Source: Cladosporium sp. IMV 00045
Lineage: Eukaryota > Ascomycota > Dothideomycetes > Cladosporiales > Cladosporiaceae
Assembly (NCBI GenBank): GCA_001931905.2
Contig: MSJI02000696.1
Coordinates: 1-37,623 of the forward strand
Direction of reading: 5' to 3'
DNA: 37,623 nt
Shown: one piece after another, positions 24,744-35,999 of the stretch
How the letters are laid out: every line of letters starts with the position of its first letter
How positions within the stretch are numbered: the stretch's first letter is position 1
The notes under the pieces: generated by a model
What the model saw: only the letters and a program-made list of their open reading frames with translations
What the model was told of the DNA's origin: nothing
Database searches by the model: none
Position numbers and translations under genes: made by a program

Positions 24744-27297
24744 ATGCACTTCACTGCTTCGACGATCATCGTCGCCGGCCTTGTCGCTGGACAGGCGGCC
24801 GCCACTGGATGGCGTCTTGATGCTCACAAATACTCTTCCCCTTCCAACACCGACAACGAATGTTCCACTGAACAGAAGACTGGTTACTCTTGGGACGGCC
24901 TTGAGCCGGGTTCATTCAGCTCTTACGGCAAAAACAAGTTCTCCGGTTTCAAGTGTGGCAACAGCTTTGGAAAACGTGACGGACTCAGCAAGCGTACCTT
25001 CCAGAGCAAATGTATCACCGCAGAGATCGACAAGGAGCCCAAGATCGAATGCGATGGCAAAGACCAGATGTCTATTGACACCTACGAAGTCAGCAGCGAT
25101 TGGGACACTGACATTGATGCTCATTACGATATGCCCGATGGATCCACCTGCAAGCAGACTCACCGCTGCACCAAGGGTGGCAACATCGTGAAGAACACCC
25201 AGTGTGGTGGAGGTAAGCATGGTTTGCATAATTCACCAGTTGCTGAGACCAGACACTAATCAAATCGCAGCCAAGAAGGTCACCTTCAAACCCAAGAGAG
25301 GCGAGTCCGGCAAGAACGAGAAGGGCGAATCCTGCAACATCGGCATTCACTCCATTGGTTTCAACTGTGACAAGCCTTCCTACACTCCGCCGGCGTACAC
25401 CGTTCCCACCACCAGCTCTGCTCCGGCATACACCACCAGTGCCAGCGAGTACACCTCTGACATCGTGAGCACATCCGAGATCTCGAGCTACGAATCTTCC
25501 AGCCAAGTCGATACCACTTCCAGCACGGAAGTCTCCCCAGAGACCACTACCTCGCTTCCTCTTTTCTCAAGCTACGCAAATGCCAGCAGCACCTACCCCG
25601 TGGACTCAACTACTGCCATCCCATCCTCTTACCCAGGCACCACCTCTAGCGAGGTTAGCCCCGAGAGCTCCGTTCCGGCATACGAGTCTTCTCCTTCATC
25701 CTCTGAAGTTATTTCCGAGACCACTGCTCCTGTTTACGAGCCGTCTTCGTCTTCGACCGAGGGTAGCCCTGAGACCACTGCCCCTGCGTACGAGACTTCA
25801 AAGACTTCTTCTGAGGTCATTCCCGAGACCACTGCCCCAGCGTATGAAGGCTCCACTTCATCTGTTGTTTCTCCTGGCTCGAACAGCACCGCACCTGTCT
25901 ATTCTTCCACCACATCCAGCGATGCCGAGGTCCCATCCGAGACTTACGAGGCTCCCACTCCTGATACTCCTGATCTTCTCCCCAAGTGCTTGAACACCTG
26001 GGTCTGGAACACCGAGTGCAAGGACAACTCCGACTACGCCTGCTACTGCAAGAACAATGACCTTGTCAAGAAGGTCATGGAGTGTATTGAGGCTTGGTCC
26101 GACGACGACGAGAAGACTCAGGCTGCTGCCGGCTACCTCCAGGGTATTTGCGCACCGTACGTGCCGGAGAACCCAGCCATCATTACTGCCTGCCCTTCCA
26201 GCGGCAAGCCTGCCGAGACTCCAGTATCTCAAAGCTCTCCCAGCACCGAGAAGCCCAAGAAGCCTGAGGAGACCGCGCCTGTCTACGAGCCCAGCTCCTC
26301 CACTGGAGTCTCCCCGATCACTTCTGGTCCTGTCGAGATGACCACGTCGACTGTCTACTCCACCGCTGTTTCGACCATCACTTCCTGCGCCGAAGATGTT
26401 GAGGACTGCCCTGCCGCCTCCCAGACTACCGCATACGTCACTGAGACTGTTGCTGTTTCCACGACCGTTTGCCCTGTGTCCGAAGCAGAGACAACCAAGC
26501 CCAGCACTGAAGGTTCTCCTGAGCAGAGCAGCAGCAAGCCAGTTGAGTCTGAGCCTGTTCCAACTCAGCCCGCTGAGCCCTCCACCCTCACCTACTACTC
26601 GACCTCGGCCGTCACTGTCACTTCTTGCGCCGCAGACGTTGCCGACTGCCCAGCTAGCAGCACTGTCGTCTCCGAGACTCAAATCCCCGTCTCTTACTCT
26701 GTGGTTGAGACCCCCAAGGCCAGCTCCCCAGCTTCCCCTGAGAAGAGCTCCCCAGCCTCCCCCGAGCAGAGCGCACCAATCTCTGAGGCTCCCCCCGCTC
26801 CCACTGGCGAGGCTCCTGTTCCTTACACCTCTGAAATCCCTGCCGCTACCAGCCCCGCCCCAACTGCCCCTGCTGCCACCGGCCCATCCACCACCATCAC
26901 CTATTCTTCCTCCGTTGAGGTCCCCGCCACCTACTCGACCGGCGAGTCCCTCGGCATGGAGATCCCTGACAGCAAGACCTACATCACGATCGACACCACC
27001 ATCACCGTCCCGCAAGTCGTTTTCACTACCTCCACCATCTCCGTTCCTGGTGCGGAGCCCACCACCTCCGTCGGTCTTGCTGCCGGCTCGCCGTCCGACG
27101 TCCCTGCCTACCCGACCCCGACCGCCGACTCTGTCGGTGGCTCCAAGGGTGCAGCCGGCTCGAGTGGCTTCGGCACGACCTACGTCCCTGGTCCCACTGA
27201 CAGCCCCATCGCTCCGTACGAGGGCAGCGCATCTGTTGCCCGCACTGGCTTTGCCGGTGTTGCCATTGGTGCTTTGGCCGCTTTCTTCATGCTGTAA
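24744..27297 (+). CDS. Secreted GPI-type cell-wall protein with CFEM-like module
   Basis: Predicted cell-surface mannoprotein of 831 aa. Exons are 24744-25212 and 25271-27297 (58-bp intron). A signal peptide (about residues 1-21, MHFTASTIIVAGLVAGQAAA) leads into a cysteine-containing N-terminal domain (about 22-210) with KR dibasic sites. A Ser/Thr/Pro-rich stalk follows, with four 18-residue repeats from residue 288. A CFEM-like module spans about 394-466 (C396, C406, D411, C414, C416, C428, C450, C464). Then come two TSCAxDVxDCPA modules and a long Ser/Pro stalk. The C-terminus is a short hydrophobic tail (GFAGVAIGALAAFFML), as in GPI-anchor signals. CFEM proteins bind heme or act in virulence and wall structure in other fungi; a role here is inference. 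Strong C-ending codon bias suggests high expression. Confidence 0.85.
25663..25878 (+). repeat. Four tandem 54-bp units in the wall-protein gene
   Basis: Units start at 25663, 25717, 25771 and 25825, exactly 54 bp apart, each coding for 18 residues beginning E-[ST]-[ST]-[AV]-P-[AV]-Y-E. The first is the most diverged (ESSVPAYE); the others read ETTAPVYE, ETTAPAYE and ETTAPAYE. A detached related copy (EETAPVYEPSSS) lies near 26265. The array lengthens the O-glycosylation-type stalk and is a likely site of copy-number variation. Confidence 0.85.
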
Positions 27298-28030
27298 GAG
27301 GATCGTTGTGTATGGAGGATTTCCTTTCTAGTCGCGCTTTCTTTGGTTCGAGTATATGTTGCAGGAAACGGTAATTGGTACACGGAACAACAAATCGCAT
27401 TTGAGTTTACTTGTTTACATGATTCATTTTTGTTCAAGCCTTGGCTCTTCTCATTTCATCGACTTTTTTTGATATATAAGTGGGATAGATGAGCCATTGT
27501 GGACATCTCAAAATTACATTAGCAACGTGAATGTCATTAGTCGTTGCCAATGTTGTCGCCCCTCAATTGTAATCGTCGTATATCTCACAATAAGGTGGAA
27601 GTAGGCAGTAAGCAGAACGATCAGTGTTGAATTTTGTAAGTGCTAAAGCTACCCGTCATGAACAAACTCCGTACGCTTGTACCATCGTCATTGTTGATGG
27701 GCAGCAGCCTCAAGCTTTCGAGAAAACAACTGCATTTCCGCAAGCATCCCAATCCTGAGCCCAGTGTGTTGGTACTGCTCCCTTCGATCACTGTGATCCA
27801 AGATCGCATCAAACCCAACGAGATAGGCAAAGAGCTCAAAGCATGGCCTCCGCTTTTAGGGAGCCAGTGAATCAAGTGTAGTTGACGTGCAAGGGAAAAG
27901 AGAAAAAGATGATCAGAGCAAAAGAAAAAAAAAAAGAGACAATCCGATCCTCCCGAACTCGATTGCTTCAGGTCTGCCTCCCTACCTTCCGAGCTGAGCT
28001 GGCAGTCAGCCTGATGAAACAACCTACCAA
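27298..28030. other. Convergent intergenic region with an orphan TATA-like motif
   Basis: Holds the 3' ends of the wall-protein gene and of the minus-strand nuclear-protein gene. TATATAAG occurs at 27473-27480 (plus), about 180 bp before a 70-codon ATG frame at 27658-27870 that has no recognisable features. An A-rich run lies at about 27925-27938. No gene is called. Confidence 0.5.
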
Positions 28031-29829
28031 TCAAGTCTGTTCACCCGCAACGGAGCGCGAGACATCGTACGCCTGGAGGCGATTGATCTTCGCCTGCTTG
28101 TCGCCCTTGGTCTCCAGACCCGAGGCCTTGAGCACAGCAGTGAGAGTGGAGACCGTGGCCATCTTGTCTTCCATGTGGAGACGAGCGACGACCTGGTCTT
28201 GAGACTCGTCGCTGGACGAACGGGGCAAATCACGGCGGACGAGAACAGTGTCGAGCTCAGCGAGAGTCATGACGGAACGAGGGTTGGCGCGAGTCTCGTC
28301 GTTGACTTCGGCCTCGCCGACACCGACGTGTTTGGGAGACATGAACTTCGAGCTTGAAGAGTGGCGGAGTCTTTTCTTGAGAGGTGCAGACTTGTCGCTG
28401 CCAGAATTGGATGCACGACGGTGCTTGCCGTTCACTTGGGCGGCGTTGTCGTCGACTTCGGCATCGAGCTCTGCCCCAGCGAATGCATTGTCGTCTTCCA
28501 TCTCGAGCTCCTCATCGGTGATGCGGTCAGTCATCTCGCCCTCGTCCTCGTCCTCGCCGTCTGCATTGTTGGCCCTAGAACGGCGGTAGCTGGCCGGAAG
28601 ACCGAGCATCTTGTTCAGAAGCTTCGTCTCGATCTTCTTCTTGCGGGACAGCCAGAGCGACTCGACCTTGTAGTAAGAAGCCCACTGGGCGACGATAGTC
28701 TTCTGGGCCTTGATCTGCGCGAGAGCCGCCTTCTTCATGTTGGCGATCTTCTCCGTTTCGATCTTCTTCTTCTGAGCACGAGTGATCTTGATGACCTTGT
28801 TGGAGGCCTGGGCTTCCTTCTTAGCGATAAGTGCGGCCTTCTTCTGCTCCTCCTGGATATGCGCAGCCGCAGCTGCCTCCTTGCGAAGGCGATTGTTGTT
28901 GGCGATGCGGCTCATGCGCATCTCAGCGCGGCCTTCTTGGTCGGAGTCGAGCTCAATCGGCTTCAGAGCCGTGCCGTCCATCAGGCTGTCGTAACGCTCG
29001 CGGCAGAGTCTAGCGGTGTACTTCTTCTTCTGGATGAGGTCCGCAACGTGAGAAGCTACCTGCAGCCATTTCTTCTCACGGAGCTTTGCGATCTCACTGT
29101 CGATCTTCGCGTCGATCTCTTTGACGGCCTGCTCGAGACGATCGTCCTGGGTCTTGTTAGCAATGCTTTCAGATCGCAGAACATGTGGAAGCTTACCTCG
29201 CCCTCGTGCCAATCGCTCAAGTTGTCTTCGAGGATCTCCTCCTCCTTGGCCTCAAGAGCCTTCCGGATGCGCAGCCAGCGGCTACCGACAGTGCGGCCCA
29301 CGTAGCGAATGCGGCCCTCCTCGGCGAGCTTGCGGGCGACATACTCGTCAGACCAGCCTTGCTGCTTGAGCTCCACGATGCGAGCGTCGTCATCGTCGTA
29401 GTTGGCCTTGATGGGCTTTGGGCCGGCAGCCTTGCCACCAAGAACGCGGATGTTGCTCTGGTCCGTGAAGCGAGTACGGCGGTGGGAGTCGCTGGTCACG
29501 TTATTCTCCTAAAAAGAATGCGGGGTCAGTAATCTGGTGGGGAGTATAGCAGCGGCGGTGAAGTGAAGCCGATCTGAGATGCGGAACAAACCTTGTCATT
29601 GAACGTGGGCGGGCCGCCAGTGTTGCCGATCTCGGTACCACCGAAGAAGTCAGGGTTGTCTATGGGAGATCATTAGCTTGGATATGTTGAAAGTTTTGGT
29701 GGCGCCTTTGAAGTCTGAAATCCACGTAGTGAAGTGTGGACCCAGCAACAGGCGAAACACTGAAGGGGAGCGCGTACCCGTGATCTTTTTGGTGCCCACG
29801 AAGGACAGCGGCTGGGAGAAACTCGGCAT
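28031..29829 (-). CDS. Conserved-looking nuclear protein with SANT/Myb-like and SAP-like motifs
   Basis: Not recognised as a named gene. Exons are 29829-29778, 29659-29592, 29508-29197 and 29146-28031 (introns 118, 83 and 50 bp), giving 515 aa from MPSFSQPLSFVGTKKIT. A helix-turn-helix-like stretch in exon 3 (ARIVELKQQGW to SRWLRIRKALE) is followed, across the last splice, by a SANT/Myb-like segment (WLQVASHVADLIQKKKYTARLC then RERYDSL). Then come a Lys/Ala/Glu-rich helical region (likely coiled coil), an acidic stretch, a KKRLRH basic patch, and near the end (478-503) a SAP-like helix pair, VLKASGLETKGDKQAKINRL. Chromatin or DNA association is an inference from these motifs. It is divergent with the membrane-protein gene at 30739. 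Confidence 0.75.
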
Positions 29830-30738
29830 GGTGATGATGTTGCGCGGTATCGCTGTCGAGCGAAGCTGTCGTGTTTGATGGTGGTAATGCCTTCCGCGGC
29901 GTCCTACTGAAGTTGGGTGGTGTGGTGGAGAGATGGGTTGTTGGTGTCAAGGGAAAGGGAAAGAACAACCGTGGTATGTCAATTTATGTTCGCTCACTGG
30001 CGGGGCATGTGATGAGTAACGTAATTATTGGCGCCCTAAGGCAGCTACAACCCATTTGATGAGCCGACAGAGCCCGATCCCGAGATGATCGCGAAGAGTG
30101 AGATGTTGATACTTGCGGCTAAGGGTGTACGATAACCCCTTCTTGAAGAGGGAACTGCGGCTCTGTCGGCGACGATCTTGGTCATGCGATTGTCTCCGTA
30201 CCAGTCAATCGTGACAGCTAATGGAATGGCTTGCGACAGCAACATCATCACACGTGTGATCACGGAGAGCGCAATTCCTAAATTATCGTTTCCGTTTGGT
30301 GACATGTGCTAACGATAACTGAACACGAGCATCATCCTCATGTGCCGCTTGCAACGTGAACGCCATCAGTTGATTGAACAAATGACAAGAAATTGAACAT
30401 TTGCCTGCAATGATCATTGAGTGTATTGAAACCACATTTCAACATTAGCGTGATCAGTGGCAAAGTTGAAGTGAGGTCTGATGGAGTGAAGTCTGGCCCA
30501 GTTTCTAGCGAGTCCAAACGCCGATCTTTCTCACAGCCACAACCAAACAACATGCGAGGTGACGTAGCTCATGAACCGCGTTCATTGCATGGCTGCCCTC
30601 CATTACGGTGGGGGCGCCGCCTCAGCGTAATATAATCTTGTTCCCACGGTAGTACATTTATGGTAGCCTGGAGAAGATACTCTCTTTCTCTACGCTGTTT
30701 CTAGCGCCCACGACTTTTCTAAGCGACCAACATACATC
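29830..30738. other. Bidirectional promoter region
   Basis: 909 bp between divergent genes. A CRE-like half site, TGACGTA, is at 30560-30566, and an AT-rich TAATATAAT is near 30629, upstream of the plus-strand gene. No coding sequence is supported. Confidence 0.5.
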
Positions 30739-32549
30739 ATGTCGTCCTACTTCACACTACCATCATTCGCACGCGCGAAGAAGAACCGCGAGGACCTGGA
30801 GAAAACCAATCCGACGAACCCAGTGCTTAACGATGCGGATGAGAAATTCTTGACCAAGATCACGTCGCAAGAAGCTGCCGAGCAGGAATCTGTACAGAAT
30901 GCTCAGCCCGTCCAGATTACAGATGATGGTGAAGAAAAAGAGCTGCCACCCGGCGAAGCGAGCGCAGAAGGCGCAAAGAGTCCAGATCAGATCGCGCTGC
31001 CTGAGACTCAGCCAGATGAGGTAATTACTGGAGCGGATCATGTCAAATCCGAGGCCGCCGCAACGCCAGCACCAAAGGAAGAAGCAAGCGATGCGAACGA
31101 GACATTACCAGATCCACCAGAAGAGACTCCTACGGATGAATCCACCGAGGCGAAGGCTAAGAAGGGCAAGAAGAAATCCTTCGATCTACCAAGCCAAGAA
31201 GAGGCAGAGGCAGCCACAAGGGGTTTTGACTACGATCAAGCCATGCGAGCCTCCGATATCAGCGACTCTCAACAGGACGGCGGCAAGCAAACATGGTCCT
31301 CGTACCTGTCCAACTTGAGCAAGAGTGCGACCTGGTCAAAAGAAGGCGCTGCCGACGACAAGTCTGCCACAAAGGACAAGGATGCACAGACACAAGAACC
31401 GCAGGACTCCCAACCGACAACAACGAGGACTACTCATGCCATGGATCAAGCGCGCACCTGGGCGCAGTACGCGTCAAACTACATCCCCTCCAAGTCCTCC
31501 CTACCATCGGTCCCCAGCAACTGGACCTTCGCCAATAGGAAAGACTTCCGCGCCGAGCCCGTATACAGAGAAGACGGCAGCATCGACGAAGCGGCCACGA
31601 AAGAAAAGCAAGAGAAAGAAGTCTCGGTCTTGCTCGACAACCTCAGCCTCAGCAACATCAACAATCGCGTCTTCAGCTTCTCCGCCGAGTCGCAGAAGTA
31701 CTACGATCGCTTCACTCAGGTGCTCAAGGACACGCTCAATGGCGGACCCACAGCCTATGAAGACATGGACAAGCTGATGAGGGAAGCTGGTCCGACGCTT
31801 GAAAAACACTTCAACAGCATGCCGCCGTTTGTGCAAACCCTGGTGAAGAGCTTGCCGGCGAAGCTGGGGACTACACTTGGCCCTGAACTGATGGCTGCCG
31901 CGAGTGAGAAGCCGGGCAACGATCTGAAGGCTCGAATGGCTGCCGCCGACAAAGGTGCCGGTGCGAGCGCCACTCAAGCAACCGAGTCAAGCGAGCCCTC
32001 CGATTCACATAAAAAGAAGAGGCGAATCCCCGGCCTCAAGAGCCTCACCAGCTCGAACGGAGTGGTCGCCAGCATTCTGCGTAACATTGTTAATTTCCTC
32101 CAAGTCCGCTTTCCGTTCTTGGTGAGCACGACAAATGTGGTCATGAGCCTTGCGGTTTTCAGTAAGTTGAATCCGTCGTTCTTCACATGTACAGAGCTAA
32201 CGATACCACAGTCCTCATGTTCGTCTTCTGGTACTGCCACAAACGCGGCAAGCAAGTCCGCCTCGACCGCGAAGCGAATGAGGCAAACGAGAAGGGTGGC
32301 GAACAAGCCACAGGAGAAGACTTCGAGGGATCTGATTTCGAAGCTACGGACTCAGATGAAGGCGAGGTGGGCGGAGCTGCTGCGCAGATTGCCGAGGCCG
32401 TCAAGAAGGATCGTAGCAACGATGCGCAAGGTGAGAAGAGCAAAGATGATGTGCTCAACCAGCCCGAACCCGCACACGTTCCATTGCCTGATATGGATAA
32501 GGGTGAGAAGGGCGCTGCGTTTGAAGCGGAGAAGAGTGTTGGTGTTTAA
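30739..32549 (+). CDS. Single-pass membrane protein of unknown function
   Basis: Exons are 30739-32161 and 32212-32549 (50-bp intron), giving 586 aa. I do not recognise the family. Residues 1-150 are acidic, Glu/Pro/Ala-rich and probably disordered, after a start MSSYFTLPSFARAKKNRED. The central part (about 240-400) looks folded and helical (FSFSAESQKYYDRFTQVLKD, then MPPFVQTLVKSLPAKLG). A hydrophobic segment at about 455-483 is completed by the splice (MSLAVF joined to ILMFVFWYCHKR), followed by a basic stop-transfer patch and an acidic tail ending KSVGV. Without a signal peptide, the long N-terminus is probably cytosolic. The splice is preferred over read-through because it extends the membrane helix. 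Confidence 0.8.
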
Positions 32550-32800
32550 GGGGGATGCTTCATCCTACAAGTTACCTTTTGGCAAAGATTGTTTACATGA
32601 TGATATGATGACTACGAAGGAATTGGAAGCCTGCGCGATGAGGTGGAATTGCTTCTATTTTTTCAGCGAGACAGATATACCCAGCAACCAAACTCCTCTT
32701 CAAACAAGCCCTCATATCTCGGATTTTGAATCAATGCTTCGTCGCCTACTTTACTGGCTCGCTTCCTCCTCAAGACGGCACAGCCAGTCTCACGATGATC

Positions 32801-33623
32801 TCAGCGACCTCCGACGGCATAGGTCTCGCCATAAAGCGCATCCCATTCCTCATCCCCATCTCCCCCATCATCCAACGACACCTCCTGCATCTCCCCCCTA
32901 GCCCCATCAGCACTCTCAATCGCCTCCCTCATCACGATCCTCTCATCGCGCTGCTCACCCACCATAGGCGCACCCTGCGACAGCCTCCTCTCCGTTTCCG
33001 CTCTAGCTCCCCTGCCATAACTCTCTCCCAATCTGGCCAGCAGAGGGAACCGCTGCCTCAGACTCCGCATCGCATCCTCGAAACTCGCCGTGTGCATCAT
33101 CCAACCAACGTCTTCGGCAACGAGCCGCAACGCGAGTTCAAGGTACATTCCTGTCAGTCCGAGCGCTTGCAGCGCTGCGCGTTGTATGGCGAGAGTCGTT
33201 TGCTGAATCGGTCCGGGAGGTGGTGGTGTTGGTTCGTGGTAGATCTGCTGACTCGTATCCTTTTTCGGGTTCAGTCTTGTTAGCATGTGGCGTCGACAGA
33301 GTGTCTAGCGATGTATGCTAGCTAGCTGAAGGAGACACCTCGATCGGAGCGAGAGGATGGATACAAACCTCGGGCACGTCGGCGGCTTCTTCTGTGAGAC
33401 CGATCCAGCCGTCATTGGGGTCTTCGACATTGACGAACAATGGCTCGTTCGAGCTATCTTCATCGTTGCTCGTTGTCGACTCTGTGCTGGTAGCAGACGT
33501 TCCCAGGTAACCAGCGGCAGCCTGTCTGAGGTTGCGAGTGCGAAATTCGACGTAGCGACCGAAGCGGCTAAGTTCTTCCGTTGCGCTCGAGGTAGCGGGA
33601 GCCGATGGTTGTTGCGAGGACAT
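32801..33623 (-). CDS. Hypothetical protein, 237 aa
   Basis: Exons are 33623-33369 and 33259-32801 (109-bp intron), joining PEV-like sequence in phase to DTSQQIYHEP. No family is recognised. The N-terminus is Ser/Thr-rich with a basic RFGRYVEFRTRNLRQ helix and an acidic patch (NEPLFVNVEDPNDGWIGL). The middle is a predicted helical block (TTLAIQRAALQALGLTGMYL then ELALRLVAEDVGW) and the C-terminus is acidic (DDGGDGDEEWDALYGE). No signal peptide or clear membrane segment. It converges on the membrane-protein gene with a 251-bp gap. Confidence 0.65.
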
Positions 33624-34265
33624 AATATCAGGAGGTGGCGTGACGTTTGAGCTCAGGTGTTGCGAAGTGGGAGTTTCGGGCGAACGGCTGACATCGCACG
33701 GATGGGTGAGAAGTCTAGTATCGAGGATTTGATGTTGTCTGTTGTTGCGATCAAGTACTTCGGTTGTGAATACATTTCTGGAAGCAACAATATGAAGGAG
33801 AAGGTCCGCGCGCCAAGAGCTTTCACGTGATGACCATTATGCGCTTCAGGTTTGGTTCACTTGTGATGACACATACAGCAAAAGCGGCTGAGGCCGCCTT
33901 CCTATGATGACTGCATGCTGGGACTTGGAAAAAATGAGACAAGCATTGCGCGAAAGGCTCTGATTGAATGTGAGCAAAGGCTAGTGAGCCAAAATACATG
34001 AAGTGGGTGCACTTGCTATTCTTCTTCATAGGTCTTCCTGCTTCGTCGCCAGGTCTTGAACGTGTGGCACGTCCACCTAATCCATCATATCTTCGTAGCC
34101 AATATAATAACACCCTTCCGGACCCTCTTTAGGAATTCGATGATTCCAATGAAGTCAACAAGAGAAAATCAAAAACCAAAAATGAAGCAGTCAACTCTCG
34201 CGAGCAGTTGTAAGCGCATAGCTCTGCCCATCGGGCGTTGTTTCGCAGACACCGACAATGTAAGT
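33624..34265. other. Intergenic between two minus-strand genes
   Basis: 642 bp holding the promoter of the 237-aa protein gene and the kapC 3' UTR. The open frame at 33823-34113 minus has no recognisable content. No repeat or RNA gene seen. Confidence 0.55.
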
Positions 34266-35335
34266 CTACCCTTGCGCATTCGGCGGGTTGCCATCTGTAG
34301 CACGTGCGTTTTCACCGTCTGCAGATGAGCGCATTGCTGAGTAATCAGCTGGTAAGCCATATGATGAATATCGCTGACGCAGGGCATCAATGTGGTCGCT
34401 CCAAGTCCCGGCCTCTGCAGGTGCTTCCCGCTGCGACGTGCTCAGCGCGCCTGATACAGGTGGGAATTGCGCGCCATGTCGTTGAGTTCCTTGGCCATGA
34501 TCTTTGTCGGAAATAGCGCTTTCACGATGTGCAAGTCGCTTTCGGGATGGAGGTGGTGATGACGAGGTCTCTTTGTTGCTCTTCAGAAGCTCTGACTGCA
34601 GGTTGAGAATATACTCGCGCAGTTGGTGGTTTTCTTCCTGCAGGCTGCGGAAGTCGTTTTCCATGGACTCGAATTGCTTGACTTTCTCCTCGAGCTCCCT
34701 GATGTAACCTTCCTTTCTTTGACGGAATGCCCGCTGTGTATAAATTAGCCATTGATCAAAGATATCACGGTTTCATAGCTTCACATACCTGTGCCGCCCG
34801 ATTTTGTGCAGCACGCTTGCTAGTCGACAATTCTCGTTTGCTTTTCCGCGCTTCCGCGCTCAGACTATCTTCGCCGGCATTGTCGTTAGACATGTTTCCG
34901 TACGAGCTTTGTTGGGAGCCTGTGACGCTTGAGTCCAGAGTCCCGTGCGGACTGGCAGAGCCGGAAGTCTGATGTTGCTGCTCGGAAGCGTTTGTTGGAG
35001 CTGGTGGTTGAGGCGGATATGACTGCGATGGTGTCTCTGCCGGTCTTTGGCCAAAGAAGCGATCTCTTATTTCTTTGACCTTTTGGTCTTGACACAGATG
35101 TAAAGTCAGCATGTGGATTACGTTACGCAAGGCGTGCAGCTACGCGCTGGGTCACTGACTGTAGTCTGCCATGTCGACGTCTTGAGACGGCTCCTAAATA
35201 CGGCATTAGGTCAGCGGGAGCTACAGCGAGGCGCGTACTTTTTCTGCGCGCAAGAGCGAAGTCGCCATCTCGGCATCCGGGGCACATATGCCGGGTATCT
35301 GAGCTTACCTGAGCAGCGGCAGTAGTGTGTTGCAT
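34266..35335 (-). CDS. kapC: bZIP transcription factor, KapC-like
   Basis: Nuclear bZIP regulator related to the AP-1/Pap1 group. Exons are 35335-35309, 35193-35160, 35087-34789 and 34733-34266 (introns 115, 72 and 55 bp), giving 275 aa. The basic region and zipper span about residues 105-172. The splice at 34734-34788 creates NRAAQRAFRQRKEGYIRELE, which contains the Pap1-type NxxAQxxFR signature (N116 to R124). Heptad leucine-like positions run through LEEKVKQFES and LQEENHQLREYILNLQ. Before it are a Gln/Pro/Ser-rich stretch and KEIRDRFFGQR; the C-terminus has HGAQFPPVSG and a hydrophilic tail. The first two exons are small (27 and 34 nt) and are the least certain part, with a non-consensus GTCAGT donor at 35159. 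A TATATAT run lies about 165 bp upstream of the ATG. Confidence 0.87.
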
Positions 35336-35999
35336 CGTGTCCAAGATAGATCGCCTTGCGGTGTGCAGTACTGCGCGCTAGAGATGATCGATGGGTGTTC
35401 TCGCCCAGCGCGACTTCACGTCAGCGGCTACTCGTTGCAATGTGCTGATCCTCCTCTTTGTAATCGATCAATCTGCAGCAAGCCGATGCGCGCGCACGAT
35501 ATATAGCCAACGGACAAAGGCGAACGCGGTGTGGACAGAGCCGGGATCACTGGCGGTTAAGATGGATGCGCAATGAGTCGATGGACAGTAGCAGAGGCGA
35601 CGTTGCCGGATATGAGCCTGCATGCAATAGGCAGATCAGTATTGGCTGGTATGGCCCTACCGCCGACGGCCGGCGCAAACATGGTGGGAGCAGCGTGTCA
35701 ACTTACTGATGCGTTACCAAAGACCAACCGCGGCGAGGTCAAGTCTCCAACTCTTATGTCAGCAAGACCGGAGCCACAAGCCAAGCTGCGGCAGCGCACC
35801 CGGCCGATTGTGGAGGTGGGGATGTGGTTGTTGGCGAGAAGCGGACCCTGGGACGTGGGAGAGTTGGGAGGTGTTGGTGTCCGAGCTTGCTTGGGAGGAA
35901 GGAGATACCTTCTTTAAGATATCACTATACCAACCATGTAACGCATTTATACATTACCGTGGAAAGAACGTTCTCAATTTTTCCCTCTATTAAAAGCCT
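35336..35999. other. kapC upstream region up to the RIP boundary
   Basis: GC-rich, ordinary sequence until about 35930, then a rapid change to AT-rich RIP-type sequence. The open frame at 35573-35917 plus has no recognisable domain and is not called. Confidence 0.5.

Noticed and set aside
25858..27015. 385-codon minus-strand Gly-rich open frame
   Set aside because: It is a shadow of the Ser/Pro/Thr codons of the wall-protein gene, with no domain or plausible composition.
26396..27331. 311-codon plus-strand Pro/Arg/Leu-rich open frame
   Set aside because: It is an out-of-frame reading of the repetitive wall-protein stalk.
28361..29305. 314-codon plus-strand open frame
   Set aside because: It is antisense to the 515-aa nuclear-protein gene. 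Its Leu/Val-rich text mirrors Lys/Glu codons of the real gene, and no start context or splicing supports it.
35573..35917. 114-codon plus-strand frame upstream of kapC
   Set aside because: No domain is recognisable; it is more likely promoter sequence of kapC.
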